From: Zarea fungicola
Taxonomy: Eukaryota > Ascomycota > Sordariomycetes > Hypocreales > Cordycipitaceae
Assembly (NCBI GenBank): GCA_900169235.1
Contig: FWCC01000236.1
Coordinates: forward strand, 1 to 44,832
Direction of reading: 5' to 3'
DNA length: 44,832 bases
This document shows positions 9,118 to 19,735 of the stretch, piece by piece. The notes beneath the pieces are model-generated. The model did no database searches and had not been told where the DNA came from. It worked only from the letters and a program-made list of their open reading frames with translations. Positions within the stretch are counted from its first letter, which is position 1. Every line of letters starts with the position of its first letter. The translations under genes and the position numbers were made by a program.

Positions 9118-10463
9118 ATGAAGTTCTCCGAGATTGCCACCATAGCCCTCTTGGCTAACGCTGTCCAGGCCTGGCGGCCGGAGGACCAAGACTTGGCTGC
9201 CTTCAACTTAACTGCTCGCTATGAGGAGCTCGGCAAGCGATTCAAGCCTAGCCTTCCTAATGGAATCAACAAGATTCGGGGCGTAAGCCTTGGTGGTATG
9301 AAAGAAAGATAGGCTTACATTAATTTCCTACTAACGTATGCTTAGGGTGGCTAATTTCTGAGCCGTGGATGATGGGTACCTTCTAGACCAAAACCATGGG
9401 CTGCGGTCAGTCTGCCTCCGAATTTGACTGTATGAAGGATCACTACTCTGGTAGTCAGCGTGCCTTGGGTAACCAGCGATTTTCGGAACACTGGCGAGAC
9501 TGGATCAACCCTGCATCAATTCAATCTATCCACGATGTTGGTCTTAACACCATCCGCATCCCTATTGGCTACTGGTCCTATGTCGATATTGTTGATACGG
9601 CTAGCGAACCCTTTGCCGATGGTAACCTTATGCTTCCATATCTCGACGCAGTCGTCGGTAAGGCTGCTGATCTTGGCCTTTACGTTATCATTGACTTCCA
9701 TGGCGCCCCTGGTGGGCAGCAGGAGGATCCCTTCACTGGTCAAAACAACCACCCGGCTGGCTTCTACAACACCAACAACTTTAATCGTGCTGCTAAGTGG
9801 ATGGGTTGGATGACTCAACGTATCCACAGCAATAACAACTACCGAACCGTTGGCATGATTGAAGTTCTCAACGAACCGGTGTCGCATCATGACGACGGCG
9901 GCAACCGCTATCCTGCCCCTGGCGAAGACCCCGGTCTAATTCAGACATATTATCCCGCCGCTCTCAAGGCTGTTCGCGATGTCGAGTCACAGATGGGGGT
10001 CCCGGACAGCAAGAAACTTCACGTTCAATTCATGTCGGCGAAATGGGAATCCGGAAGTGCGCTCTCTAATAGCGCTGTTGCCCGCGACCCTCTCATCGCA
10101 TTTGATGACCACAACTACATTAGCTTTGGCTTGCCTGATTCTCAACGCGGGGATCAGAACCAGCTCATGCAGCGCGCTTGTTCAGACTCGCGTGTTGTTA
10201 GTGGCGAAACCTTTGATATTACTGGTGAATGGAGCATGACATCTAATGTTGACCCAAATGATGCTGCCTTCTACAAGAAGTGGTTCACCGCCCAACAGCA
10301 GCTCTATGAGAAACCAGGTATGGCTGGATGGGTGTTTTGGACTTGGAGAACTGAGGGCTTGAATGGTGACCCTCGCTGGACCTACTCTGCAGCAACTGCG
10401 AAAGGATACATACCAACTGATCCCGTTGCCCTAGAGCGGAACGTCTACCAGCAGGTTTGCTAG
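9118..10463 (+). pseudogene. GH5 exo-1,3-beta-glucanase with one premature TAG
   Basis: Exons are 9118-9295 and 9346-10463, with a 50-bp intron (GTATGA donor, ctaac branch, cttag acceptor). The joined frame has 432 codons including the final stop and encodes a secreted GH5 exo-1,3-beta-glucanase, which removes glucose from cell-wall beta-1,3-glucan ends. Residues 1-18 are a signal peptide (ending NAVQA). RGVSLGGWLISEPWMMG opens the catalytic barrel, IEVLNEP supplies the acid/base Glu (236) and ITGEWS the nucleophile Glu (354). Everything is intact except codon 73, TAG at 9384-9386, between EPWMMGTF and TKTMGCG. TAG is one transition from Trp (TGG) or Gln (CAG). No splice choice removes it while keeping frame. 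Restarting at the ATG at 9396 would give a 355-aa protein lacking the signal peptide and the first barrel strand. The gene is probably very recently dead; readthrough cannot be excluded, though TAG-ACC is not a classic leaky context. Confidence 0.87.
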
Positions 10464-10792
10464 TCAAGTATGAGGTTGTATGGCCATGTCTTTTAACGTA
10501 TATATTTTACATCTGAAGATATAATACTATATTCTTCAAATCCATAGCTAGTACGCATACGATTATTACTCATCTAGATTTCTCTATTCTATTGGTGACT
10601 TTAATTAATTACCAGATTATTTGCGCTATCCCCTTCGTCGCAGTGATCATACCACGATGGCAGGAGTATTAATGCTGCTGAGAGTGGCCCGTGCAATTCG
10701 ACTTGTAACCTTGATCCGTTTTCCCGACCAAAAAGGCAACTCTTTTTCTGTAACCGTCTGCCTCATCAAGAGAACTTGGACAGAGTAGACCT
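10464..10792. other. Convergent intergenic spacer
   Basis: It separates the 3' ends of the GH5 gene (plus) and the FAD monooxygenase (minus). AT-rich sequence at 10495-10620 is consistent with 3' UTR and poly(A) signals. No gene is seen. Confidence 0.5.
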
Positions 10793-12162
10793 CTATTTAT
10801 CCGTTCGTGGGAACGAATGATCCCATGCAATAGTCCCACGATAGTACTCCTCTGCAGGCGCGTACTTAAGGACAGCATAGGCTTTCACATCTCGTGGTAC
10901 AATCCACGCCATGATTAGATATTCAACAAAGCTAAGAGTCAGAATAAACCGACTCAACACGTAGTACCATTTGGTTGCCCAATTTTGTTGCCGTATCATC
11001 GATGCTGAGGTGGTTGTGTGCGCTGCTGCCTTGGGATACCGGGTGTTCTGATATTCGCGAAATGCGTCTTGTAGTGCAGCCGCGCTGGGAATACCAGATG
11101 TTGCCGAGACTACAGCGTCGTGGAGACTGTTGCAAAGCACCACAACATCTTGAATCCCGTTATTGTATCCAAGACCGGCGTTAGGAGTGTGCTTATGACA
11201 GGCATCACCAACCAGAACCAGACGGCCACGGCTCCAGTGTTTTACCAGGCCTTCTTCCAGATTACCCATTCCGAGTGTCATGTTGTGAGGCAGTATGTCC
11301 TTGAACTTTCGATTTGCGTCGACAGGAAATTCTGAAAACTTTTTTGCGTATGCTGCTGCTTCGTCGCTCGTGTAGCGAACTAGTTGCGAAGTTGGTTCAG
11401 GTAGCTTCTCATATAGGAATACCCAATCCCTATCCTGTCCCGTAATAAGTGTTGTGGATTGGTCTTTCCCGTACGTCTCATATAATCTGCCTGGTATAGA
11501 GGACGGAAAGCTTCCCCACATACATCGGTATGTCGATAAATACGGCTGCTCAGGATCCCAATCCGCGAAAGGGTCAGACTCTAGCACTGTTTTGCGCATA
11601 CTTCGGCGAACTTCACTGTTGACACCATCTGCTCCAATGACGATGGATCCATCATATACCGTATTATCCGCACAATGAACTTGAACTCCATCACAGGTCT
11701 GGATTATATCAGTGACCTTCTTTCCAGTGAGAATGTTCGGCTTCTGCTCCGCGGGCATGGAGTCGAAGAGCGCTTCAACAAGATCGGCTCTATGAAAGGC
11801 GTTGGGGCCAGCACCGAAGCTAAATATATTAGTAACTCAATTTTTTTATATCGTAGCGATACTTACAATTTCTTGTCAAACTTGCTAGGATTGCTTTGCT
11901 GTATTTTAATTCCATCCAATGTGAACTTTTGCTTGTACTCGAGCTCTGCAGCCTTTGGCAGAATCTTTTCCAATACGCCGAGCTGATGTATGATGCGAAG
12001 AGAGGAAACAAATAAAATTAAGCTAGACCCGACATCCTGGACAATGGAGCTTCGCTGCTCGAGAAGCACGAAATCAATGTTGGCCAGGCGCAAGGCATGG
12101 GCCGCTGTTAAACCAACAGGTCCTCCTCCAATAATGATGACGGTGAAAGACTTGCTCGGCAT
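10793..12162 (-). CDS. FAD-dependent monooxygenase, PHBH type (440 aa)
   Basis: Exons are 11867-12162 and 10793-11819, with a 47-bp intron (GTAAGT donor, ACTAAT branch, TTTAG acceptor). The start at 12162 places the Rossmann fold right after the N-terminus; an upstream in-frame Met at 12231 is less likely. Motifs of the flavoprotein hydroxylase family are in order: GxGxxG in IIIGGGPVGLTAAHALR (residues 12-17) ending at LLEQ for FAD ribose, the DG motif in VIGADGVNSEVR, and the GD motif in LVLVGDACHKHTP. A C-terminal hydrophobic segment (WYYVLSRFILTLSFVEYLIM) suggests membrane attachment, as in PaxM-like epoxidases of terpenoid pathways. The segment after the FAD-binding region (SSLILFVSSLRIIHQLG) departs from the usual family sequence but keeps frame. 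No synthase, cyclase or P450 pathway partner is intact nearby, so a cluster role is not supported; the P450 relic at 3.5 kb is a possible trace. The substrate is unknown. Confidence 0.88.
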
Positions 12163-13229
12163 AGTAGGAGAATACACTCTAATGTTGTGAGTGGTACTCT
12201 GGGCTTGCCTTCCCTCAATTCCTGCACGCAACTTCTTCGGAACACAGTTGACCGTGGCGAAGTGTCTGCCCTGTCGCGCCTATCCCCTTTTATTTATTAC
12301 ACAACCTGGCCCACTCTCTGCATCGTTATTATTAGCCTTTACTTTGCAATTTGCTAGGTAAGCCAACACCTGAATAGAGCCTAGAGGCTATAACTAGTCA
12401 GAGGCTTTTCGCCCTAAAATTTCCACACCAGTTTCCAGATTGGGTGACCCTTGTTGTGGCTTCTGTTGTCCAACTGCAGCAACACCAGGGGGAGGCTATG
12501 AATCTGAAAAACTACCAATCCATTATAGTATCTTGAGTTTAACTCATACTAAGTTATCGATTTGACTTTTTAACAACACCGTCCAACGCAGCGGAGGACC
12601 AAACCCGCACGATACATTGGGTGCATGAGTAGCCACTAGCAAGAACGCGACCTGGTTAGTTTTTTGACTTGAATCGACCACCAACTGTTTTCAGACTAGA
12701 CAAGGTAAACGCCCAGTAAAGTCCGGCCAAGCCTAGTAATTCTAAGGGGTAAGGCGGAACAAGGAATTGGTAAGCTCCACATGGGCATGTCAACAAAAAA
12801 GGCACCAGCATCCAAGACCGAACTAGTTTTTGATTCGGTCCAAGAGGGTCTGAGGCAGCGTCGCACACGATAAAACATGGTGTGTCGGCATCGGCTAGTA
12901 CTTGAAAATGTGCATGAAACTGGTCAGAAATAAGCTAGATGGGCTGGATAAGCTCCTTTCGTGTAGTTTATAAATGCGGATGTGATGGTTTTCGGTTTTA
13001 GTTGGAGATCTGGCTAGGCGTTTATTCCCACCGGACACGAAGTAGCCAAGTAATTTGAGCAAAGGATATCCGTCCCATTTCGATTCTTGATCTGCTATCG
13101 TAAGACAGTTTTCCACAGAGTATTCACCGTTGCATCGCTTTCGTAGCATCCCGTACGTGGCGTAGTTCATGAACGACAAGGCGATATTTTGTCTATACTC
13201 TATAGCATAGTATTTAACTAATAAGTATC
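12163..13229. other. Intergenic region upstream of the monooxygenase
   Basis: It holds the promoter of the monooxygenase and the 3' region of the FMN reductase. Frames at 12656-12868 and 12895-13179 (both minus) show no motifs or splice support and are not annotated. Confidence 0.45.
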
Positions 13230-13844
13230 CTACTTTGAATTAAGTGCCTCAACTAGCTGATTGAGCATGACTTCGACCAGGTTTACAAATCCAGATGCCT
13301 GCCAACGCTCAACGTCCTGAGGGTCAAATGCACCAGTGTTTATGACTGTGTCTAACGATTTGATCCCTGTTTGAAGTCCAATAGCCGTCTCTATAGGCCT
13401 CATGTAGATGCCATTCATCAGGACATCTCTCAAGTGAGCGGCAGACCTCTCGCCTGCAGTGCTACCATAGCTGACAATGGCGGCAGGCTTGCCAGTCCAC
13501 TCTTGGAATAGAAAGTCGATGGCATTCTTGAGAGATCCGGGAATCCCAGCATTATACTGCGGTGTGAGAAAAATAAAGGCGTCAAATTGAGAGATGGCAG
13601 CAGACCACTTGCGTGTGTGTTCATGGGTGTAAAATGGAGTGGGATCTGCCGCGGGAGCTAACAGGGGAAGATTTGGCTCATCAAAGACAGGTAGGGCAAA
13701 TTCGGCGATGTCAATTGTCTCAATTGTGACCGAGGTTCTTCCCGCTAATGGTTTTAGGGCATCCATGAGATAATCGGCGATGTGAGGGCCTATGCGAGGA
13801 GTTCGTGTGCTGCCAAAGACAATGCCAATTCTTTTAGACGCCAT
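13230..13844 (-). CDS. NADPH-dependent FMN reductase, flavodoxin-like (204 aa)
   Basis: A single-exon frame; the start at 13844 (MASKRIGIVFGSTRTPRIG) is chosen because it puts the phosphate-binding loop at the N-terminus, although the frame stays open upstream to 13934. The family reduces FMN or quinones with NADPH in the cytosol. Evidence is the GSTRxxRIG FMN-phosphate loop (residues 10-18), the TPQYNAGIPGSLKNAIDF flavin-contact segment near residues 100-117 and the IVSYGSTAGERSAAHLRDVL strand-helix that follows, all at positions normal for the family. Length is also normal (about 190-210). The next gene downstream on the strand is the FAD monooxygenase, 1.07 kb away, so both are flavin enzymes, but no shared pathway can be shown. 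Confidence 0.9.
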   Translation of the reverse strand: MASKRIGIVFGSTRTPRIGPHIADYLMDALKPLAGRTSVTIETIDIAEFALPVFDEPNLPLLAPAADPTPFYTHEHTRKWSAAISQFDAFIFLTPQYNAGIPGSLKNAIDFLFQEWTGKPAAIVSYGSTAGERSAAHLRDVLMNGIYMRPIETAIGLQTGIKSLDTVINTGAFDPQDVERWQASGFVNLVEVMLNQLVEALNSK

Positions 13845-14584
13845 GGTTCGGTTTGCTTGGGACGTAGAGAGGTAAAGTGCTTCTGGGAATCTTAGGAACG
13901 AGAACAAAATTAAAAAAGGCAAGGGAACGAGCACATTAAAATAAGGATGAAGCTATCCTTTTAGAGATCACAGCATGGGCCGGTGGACCTTACCGGCTCT
14001 CCATTACCGGTGAGGCTGTCTTTCACGCTTCTGGGTTTGGCTCCCAAATCCAGCCTATTTGAGCCTTTTATTTCTATATGCGCACACCGATCACCAAGGG
14101 ACCCATCTGCCTGTTACTTCCTGCAAGCTAGCAAGCCTCTGACCAAGGCCGAACCACTCATTGACTTGCTATTTGACCTGCCACTGACACACTTGCTAAT
14201 CTATAAATTAGGTGCCTTTGTAGCTTATGGGCCGATGGAAGGGCTGGTCTTATTGTGAGGCTGGCATGGTGGGACATTGAATGGGGGCAGCTAAACCTAA
14301 ACGCGTAAAAGACGGCTTCCCCGGCTCCAGACGGGGACTGCAAAACCCGGCCTTCATTGCCGGCTCCCATGAGCCTCGATTGGCCCTGCACAATTTAGGA
14401 AATGCGTCGCGATCATTGTTGGATACACAGGAGCTTAATTGAGACTCCCACGTGATACGGTGGCTGCAAATGTCATAGCTCCGATATCGACGAAACGAGA
14501 GACTGCGAGCTTGGTAGCGACAGTGTCAATGACGCTCGAACTGTTTCTCTTTCATGGACTGTGTCAAGATACAATTTGCCCACC
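13845..14584. other. Divergent promoter region, FMN reductase / MPC1
   Basis: A bidirectional promoter region between a minus-strand and a plus-strand gene. It contains short ACCGG-bearing repeats near 13990-14015. No coding feature is supported. Confidence 0.45.
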
Positions 14585-15352
14585 ATGGCTGCGGTTATCA
14601 AGGCACTCAATGCCAAGATTCGGTCAAATCCGACGGTGAACTACTTCTGCTCTACCCGTAAGTGACCTGAATTTTTCTACCTTATTGATTACAGATGAAC
14701 GGCAATGACTGGCGCTTTATCGACCAGGTTACAGTGTTTTGGTAGCGCAAGGCAGTCAGTTCAATTGCTTGCTGCATAGAAACGGAAGTCAATGAAACTG
14801 ATTTCCCCTAATTCAAAAGGCAAAAAGTTGAGAATTGCAAGACAGTTTGGACCGTTTAAGTGACTTGCATTCATTATCTTATGAGAGTCCTTTGCGTGCG
14901 GCAACCGGAGCAACCTTTACTAAGAATTATTGTATTACAGATTTCTGGGGACCAGTCTCCAACTTTGGTTTTCCCATCGCCGCCGTTTTGGATACCCAGA
15001 AGAGCCCTGTTCTGTAAGTAAAGAAAGAGATTTTGGCCTAGGTTGGCCCATCGGCGCACATCACGCTTGATAATGAAAACAACGTCGCGATACTAATCTA
15101 TTTCCCGACCTTCTTAGGATTTCTGGCGGAATGACCGGTGTCCTCATAATTTACTCTGCTACCTTTATGCGCTACTCCTTCGCCATCCGACCCAAGAACT
15201 ACCTGTTGTTTCTATGCCACTTTGTCAACGAGGGTGCGCAGCTGGCGCAAGGGTACCGATGCCTGGCATACAACTACTGGGTTGGAAAGGAGGCCGCCGA
15301 GGCACAGTCGCCACCGTCAACGACGAAGGTCAATGATGTCATCGGCAAATAA
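14585..15352 (+). CDS. mpc1: Mitochondrial pyruvate carrier subunit 1 (126 aa)
   Basis: Exons are 14585-14657, 14941-15013 and 15118-15352. The first intron is 283 bp, unusually long for this window; the second (15014-15117) is 104 bp with a tactaat branch site. The start lies in a good context (caccATGG). The product forms, with an MPC2/3 partner, the inner-membrane carrier that brings pyruvate into the mitochondrion. Evidence is the family signature CSTHFWGPVSNFGFP (HFWGP, created exactly across the first exon junction), the LDTQKSP loop, three hydrophobic segments at about 27-45, 52-70 and 77-98, and SATFMRYSFAIRPKNYLLF followed by Asn-Glu and QGYRCLAYNYW. Length is usual for MPC1. Several positions (FCST, LISGG, CHFVNEGAQ) look divergent from typical fungal MPC1, so a second, diverged copy is possible. 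No break is seen. Confidence 0.92.
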
Positions 15353-15644
15353 ATAAATACAAAGAGCACCAACAACCAGGATGCGTAATCAATCAATTCA
15401 GCCAATTGAGCTCGCTCGAAGTTGGATTAGACCCGTAATCGGCCGATTTTCAGTTATAAAGCAGGGTGATTGACTCGTAACTCAAACAAAAAAAAGAATG
15501 AAAGAAAAAAAAACATCTGAACTTGTCCGATGGGGGCTGTCTATCCACGCCCCATGCCATGCCGTATCATCAAGCCCACAAGTGAGGAAACTTTTTTTGC
15601 ACCAGTATGGTCTACTTGGATTCCGTTTTTTTTTTTTGGAAATT
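15353..15644. other. Convergent spacer
   Basis: It holds the 3' ends of mpc1 and of the broken NACHT-ankyrin gene. Poly-A runs at 15487-15512 are on the plus strand. No gene is seen. Confidence 0.5.
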
Positions 15645-18600
15645 CTAGTATTGTGCTAGCATCTCGTATTCGGGATCAACCATTGATACCGTGTCCATTT
15701 CCAAGGCCCCGTCATTTCCAAACCTAACACCCTTCATCTCCAAGTGTCTGAAGCGCCCCTGTGCGATTTCCAGTTTCTTGCTTATAGACACGTATTCAAT
15801 ACCACCGTATTTAGGGTCTTTAAAAGCCGTGGTGTTCATGTCCCTAGCCGCTACCGAAACGGCTTGGGCGCTTGATCGTTTCTCCGCCAGCTTGTGCCCA
15901 GACTCCAGACAACGGGCCCCTGTCAAAGCATTCCGTACATATATCAAAGCTTCCTTTGTGACATATGCCACAATGATGAGAAATAAAAACATTCATTCCG
16001 CAAATAGCACATAAAATGACGGGTAGAATAACGAAGGCTTCCGCTGGCCTTGGTGAAGAAATTCTAGGCACCGCCTGGTCGCACTGAATTCTCCAGTAAC
16101 AGTGCTGAGATTCCATCACACGAATTTCTGGTGCTCCACCAATAAGGTGATCTGGCGAATTTATCCCTCACGTCCAAAGTCGATGGCGCTGCGGCGAGGA
16201 GGTCCTTCGCCAACTCCTCATTACCAAATCTCGCCGCGAATGAAAGCGCAGTCTGGCCGTAATTGTCACACATTCGGCATCAACTTCTTTTTCCAAAAGG
16301 AATCTTACTACTTTCGCATGTCCCGTTGTAGCTGCAGTGTGAAGATAAGTGCGACCCGAACTATCCTGGCTGTGTACGCTACTCCCTGCTTCCACAAGTA
16401 GCCGCATTGTCTCAATATTCCCAAAAAGGCACGCAACGCTGAGTGGTGTCATGTGATTATTATCCCTGACTTCGAGATTGTCTCCAATAAAACGTTGCAT
16501 TATCTCATCAGGTTCAATCATCGAGAATAGATGAAGCAACGTCTTGCCATGTTCATCTTTTGCTGCAATATCCGCTCCTCTGTCAATTAATAGATTCATG
16601 GTCTCTCTTCGAACGGGATAAAAGGTTTGCCAAAGGGGCGTTCTTCCATATTGATCTTTTGCCTCGATATCTGCTCCATGGTCGAGCAGAAGCCGTATGA
16701 CCGCAACTGAGCCACCCCCACGCCGGACAGTGACTGAAGAGTGCCTGGTTGCAGCCGTTTCATCGTCACGTCCCCATCGAATGGCGTGTATAAGTGATGT
16801 CTCCCCATTCTCATCCTTTGTTTCAGTATCGGCCCCTTTGTCAAGGAGAAGCCTCACAGCCGTTAGATGCTCTCCAGCCCACCGAATAGCAAGCATTAGT
16901 GGCGTCTGCCCACCGATATATCTTGCTTCGATATCAGCACCATGCTCGATAAGGAGCTTCATTACTAAGTTGAGTTCCTTCCTGTTTCTAGCTGACCGTT
17001 TATCTGGCCTTTCGGCTGACCAAATAGCATGTAGAAGAGGCGTCATCCTGTCATTGCCTTTTTTCTCGATACTCGCTCCCCTGTCGAGGAGCAACTTCAC
17101 AAAGCTAAGATATATCTCCACTGGGGCGCGACTCCAAGCATTATCTTCGTAGCCATTGCAGTCAGGGCTCCTATCTTCAATGATAGCATGTATCCGCGGC
17201 GTGTTTCCCTCTACATCCATTGCGTTAATATCAGCGCCTCTGTCAAGGAGCATCCCAGTAACATTGGGCCTCAACCGTTTCGCAGCAATTATAAGTGGTG
17301 TCTGTCCTCGATGATCTTTGGCCTCGAGGTCCGCTCCTTGATTAACTAGGAGACTTATAACAGTGGAACTCGATTTCTTCACGGCACGCACAAGGGATGT
17401 CCGGCCCTTTTGATCTCTGGCCTCAATATTGGCCTTCCATTCAATCAGAAGCTTTATGACATCAGACGTCCCCATTTCGGTAGCACGCATAAGCGATGTT
17501 TGGCCCTCTTCGCATTTGACCTCGATGTCAGCCCCGTTATCATGGAGCAGCTTCATTGCTTCTTTTTGCCCCTGGTGAGCAACCCAAAGGAACGGTGTCC
17601 ACCCGCGGCCATCCTTTGTATCAACTTTGCAGTTTCTCAGCAGATGCTGCATAGGTTTTTCAAGCCCGAAATGCGCTGCAAGGTGAATTCCTTGTATTGG
17701 CAACAGGAACTTCTGGCTTGCATTTAGGCCTTTGACGTTGTAGCTTTTCACACGCAGTGCTTGACATGAAGCTTCCAGGTTGGGCTGGCATTCCAAGAAT
17801 GCAATAGAGGCTTCGTTTGTTGATTTATCGGCACGGGCATGGCCTCCCCAATAATTTGCTGCGTAATCGTATAGCTTATTGCGATTCAATCGCTCCTCAA
17901 ATGCCTCATCAGTATCACAGACTCCATCCGCGAACTCTTGCATTGAAAGATACGTGAGACAGGTTTGCGTAATATCCCGAGACGCGTCGGGAAACCATTG
18001 CTGCCACGTCCTCTCAAAGTACTCTTGAGCGGTATAGTGCACTAGGCAGACAATCCCACTTGCTTGTTCGACGATAACCAGCCCAGCGCATAGTGTTACC
18101 AAGTCTGAAATGGCCATGAAATTTCTCTTGTCCAGAAAGGTATCATTCTCCTCAACAGCAAAGGCGTATTCAAGTTCAATTGCAGTGAGTGGTCTTTTGG
18201 CGCATTGACCCATGAAAGCACGTCTTTGGCAAGCTTTATTCTATCCTTTGGTTGTTGTTCGATTCTCTCCATGGCGGCATTATATGCCAGTTGGTAGGCG
18301 TCTACTCCGTTTCTAGTAGCTAGAGACTCGAGGAAGGTGTAAATAGCCTTAGGCTTGAACTGAGCTTTGATGTGATCAAGGTAGAGGTTGGCTAGAAGAA
18401 ACCTAAATTCTGGTTGTGAGTCAAACGCATTCATGGATCGTTTCAACGGAACAAGTATACACTTACATGCCATCTACAGCTCCAGTTATTGTCTCGACAA
18501 TTTTTTTGGGTAGCTCAGGATCACGGGCTACCAGCCTTGTGAGGGATCGAGTTTGATCCTCAAGATATGCGTGAACGTCCTCCTCGGCTACTTCAATCCT

Positions 18601-19735
18601 CAATGAAGGATCATATCTAAAGCGTTCCTTAATTTCGGGAATGTCTCTTAACGTTACGAAGAGGTTTATTCGACAACTTTCTTTAAGCTCCAGAAGCTCA
18701 GAAAGGGTCTCTTCTTGGCAATTTGTTGACGTTGGGCATTCATCAAGAGCATCAACAATGAAAAAAAACCCTGTTGAAAGTCTCAACTACCGAACGAAGT
18801 GTCCCAGACCACCCATCGCCGAGTAGCGGACCCCGCCCAGCGTTGCACTGCTCGTAGAAGGACTGCACACTCTCGGGAACTGATGGCATCCTTTGAACCA
18901 GCTGTTTCAGTAGACTACCGAGTAGATCATCGACTGTTTTGCCTTTGTATGATTTGAAGTCGCAATACAGGTATGCAATGCCTGTTTCAGGATCGTCGTG
19001 AAAGCGGTTGTTGAGGTCGTCCACCACAAGCAAGGTAAGTGTAGTCTTTCCACCTCCAGGAATCCCCGGGCAAAAAAGCGTTTGACCGGTTGAATTGATC
19101 CAGTTACGGTATTCAAAAGCATTCAAAAACCACTGACCAGTTCCCTGGAGGTATTTTTTGGTGACCTCTAGATGCTTAGCGGAATGATTGATTGGGCTCA
19201 ACCACTCAAGAACCTCACTTCTAAATCGGGAGGCCTCGTTCTCTCGCTGCTCCTGCCGACCCTCTCCAATTTCCTTCATGATGTTGGCCCCAATAGCCGC
19301 GGTGTCAATGGAGACAGCGTTGTTCAGAGCCTGGCATTGGCGGTAGAGCTGTTCGACCGCTTGTCGTGTTTTCTCAGATTGGAATGCGGCCTTTAGCCTC
19401 TCAACTGGATTTCCCACGGCCAGTTTTGTAAGCCTTTTTAGGCCCTTTTCTAACTCGGCCTTACAAATTGTCACCATGGCGCTGGTGTCGGCACCTAAGC
19501 CACCATAATACGCAAGCACAGCCGAGGGCTGGCCCTTGAAAGCTTCAACAAAATTGCGGTTGAGGACCAGATTCGTATGCGTCACGGATAAGGTTGTTTT
19601 AAGTGCCAGTAGCTCTTCAATAAACTTTTTCGCATCGGACGGTATGTCCTTCCAGTTGATGCCAAGTTTGACGCAGTTTTCCACGATCTGTTCAACGACG
19701 CCGAGGAGGCCAATGATACTGAATGGGTCAGCCAT
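15645..19735 (-). pseudogene. NLR-like STAND protein gene (HeLo-like / NACHT / ankyrin / ZZ) with five frameshifts
   Basis: Minus strand from ATG 19735 (MADPFSIIGLLGVVEQIVEN) to the stop at 15645-15647. Order of parts: an N-terminal HeLo-like fungal STAND domain (about residues 1-200), a NACHT P-loop in CPGIPGGGKTTLTLLVVDD, a Walker B in FFIVDALDEC, a winged-helix region (CAKRPLTAIELEYAFAVEE), about 13 ankyrin repeats (18.0-16.1 kb; e.g. LLLDHGADIEAKDQYGRTPL), a ZZ zinc finger (CAICGM, HHCGICHKGSFDICTECFD, then CLESGHKL) and a unique C-terminal tail. One 64-bp intron (18403-18466) splices cleanly. The frame is broken at five places: an extra base in the A8 run 18761-18768 just before Walker B, a missing base near 18205, and shifts near 16268, 16100 and 15917 (a C4 run). 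Such proteins act in fungal self/non-self recognition; this copy can at most make a truncated HeLo-like/P-loop protein of about 326 residues. No in-frame stops other than those caused by the shifts are present, so decay looks recent. Confidence 0.85.
18403..18466 (-). other. Intron in the NLR-like gene
   Basis: GTAAGT donor at 18466, TTTGACTCAC branch region and AATTTAG acceptor at 18403. Splicing restores the continuous reading GAVDGM-FLLANLYLDHIKAQ, so the intron is real although the gene is otherwise frameshifted. Confidence 0.75.

Noticed and set aside
3462..13844. A secondary-metabolite cluster made of P450, monooxygenase and FMN reductase
   Set aside because: No polyketide, peptide or terpene synthase, cyclase, transporter or regulator is present, and the P450 is only a fragment.
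14658..14694. A short 37-bp first intron in mpc1
   Set aside because: Its acceptor leads to a TGA after three codons and destroys the conserved HFWGP motif, which only the 14940 acceptor creates.
18761..18768. A8 tract as a phase-variation switch of the NLR-like gene
   Set aside because: Attractive alone, but four further frameshifts downstream mean that changing the tract length would not restore the protein.
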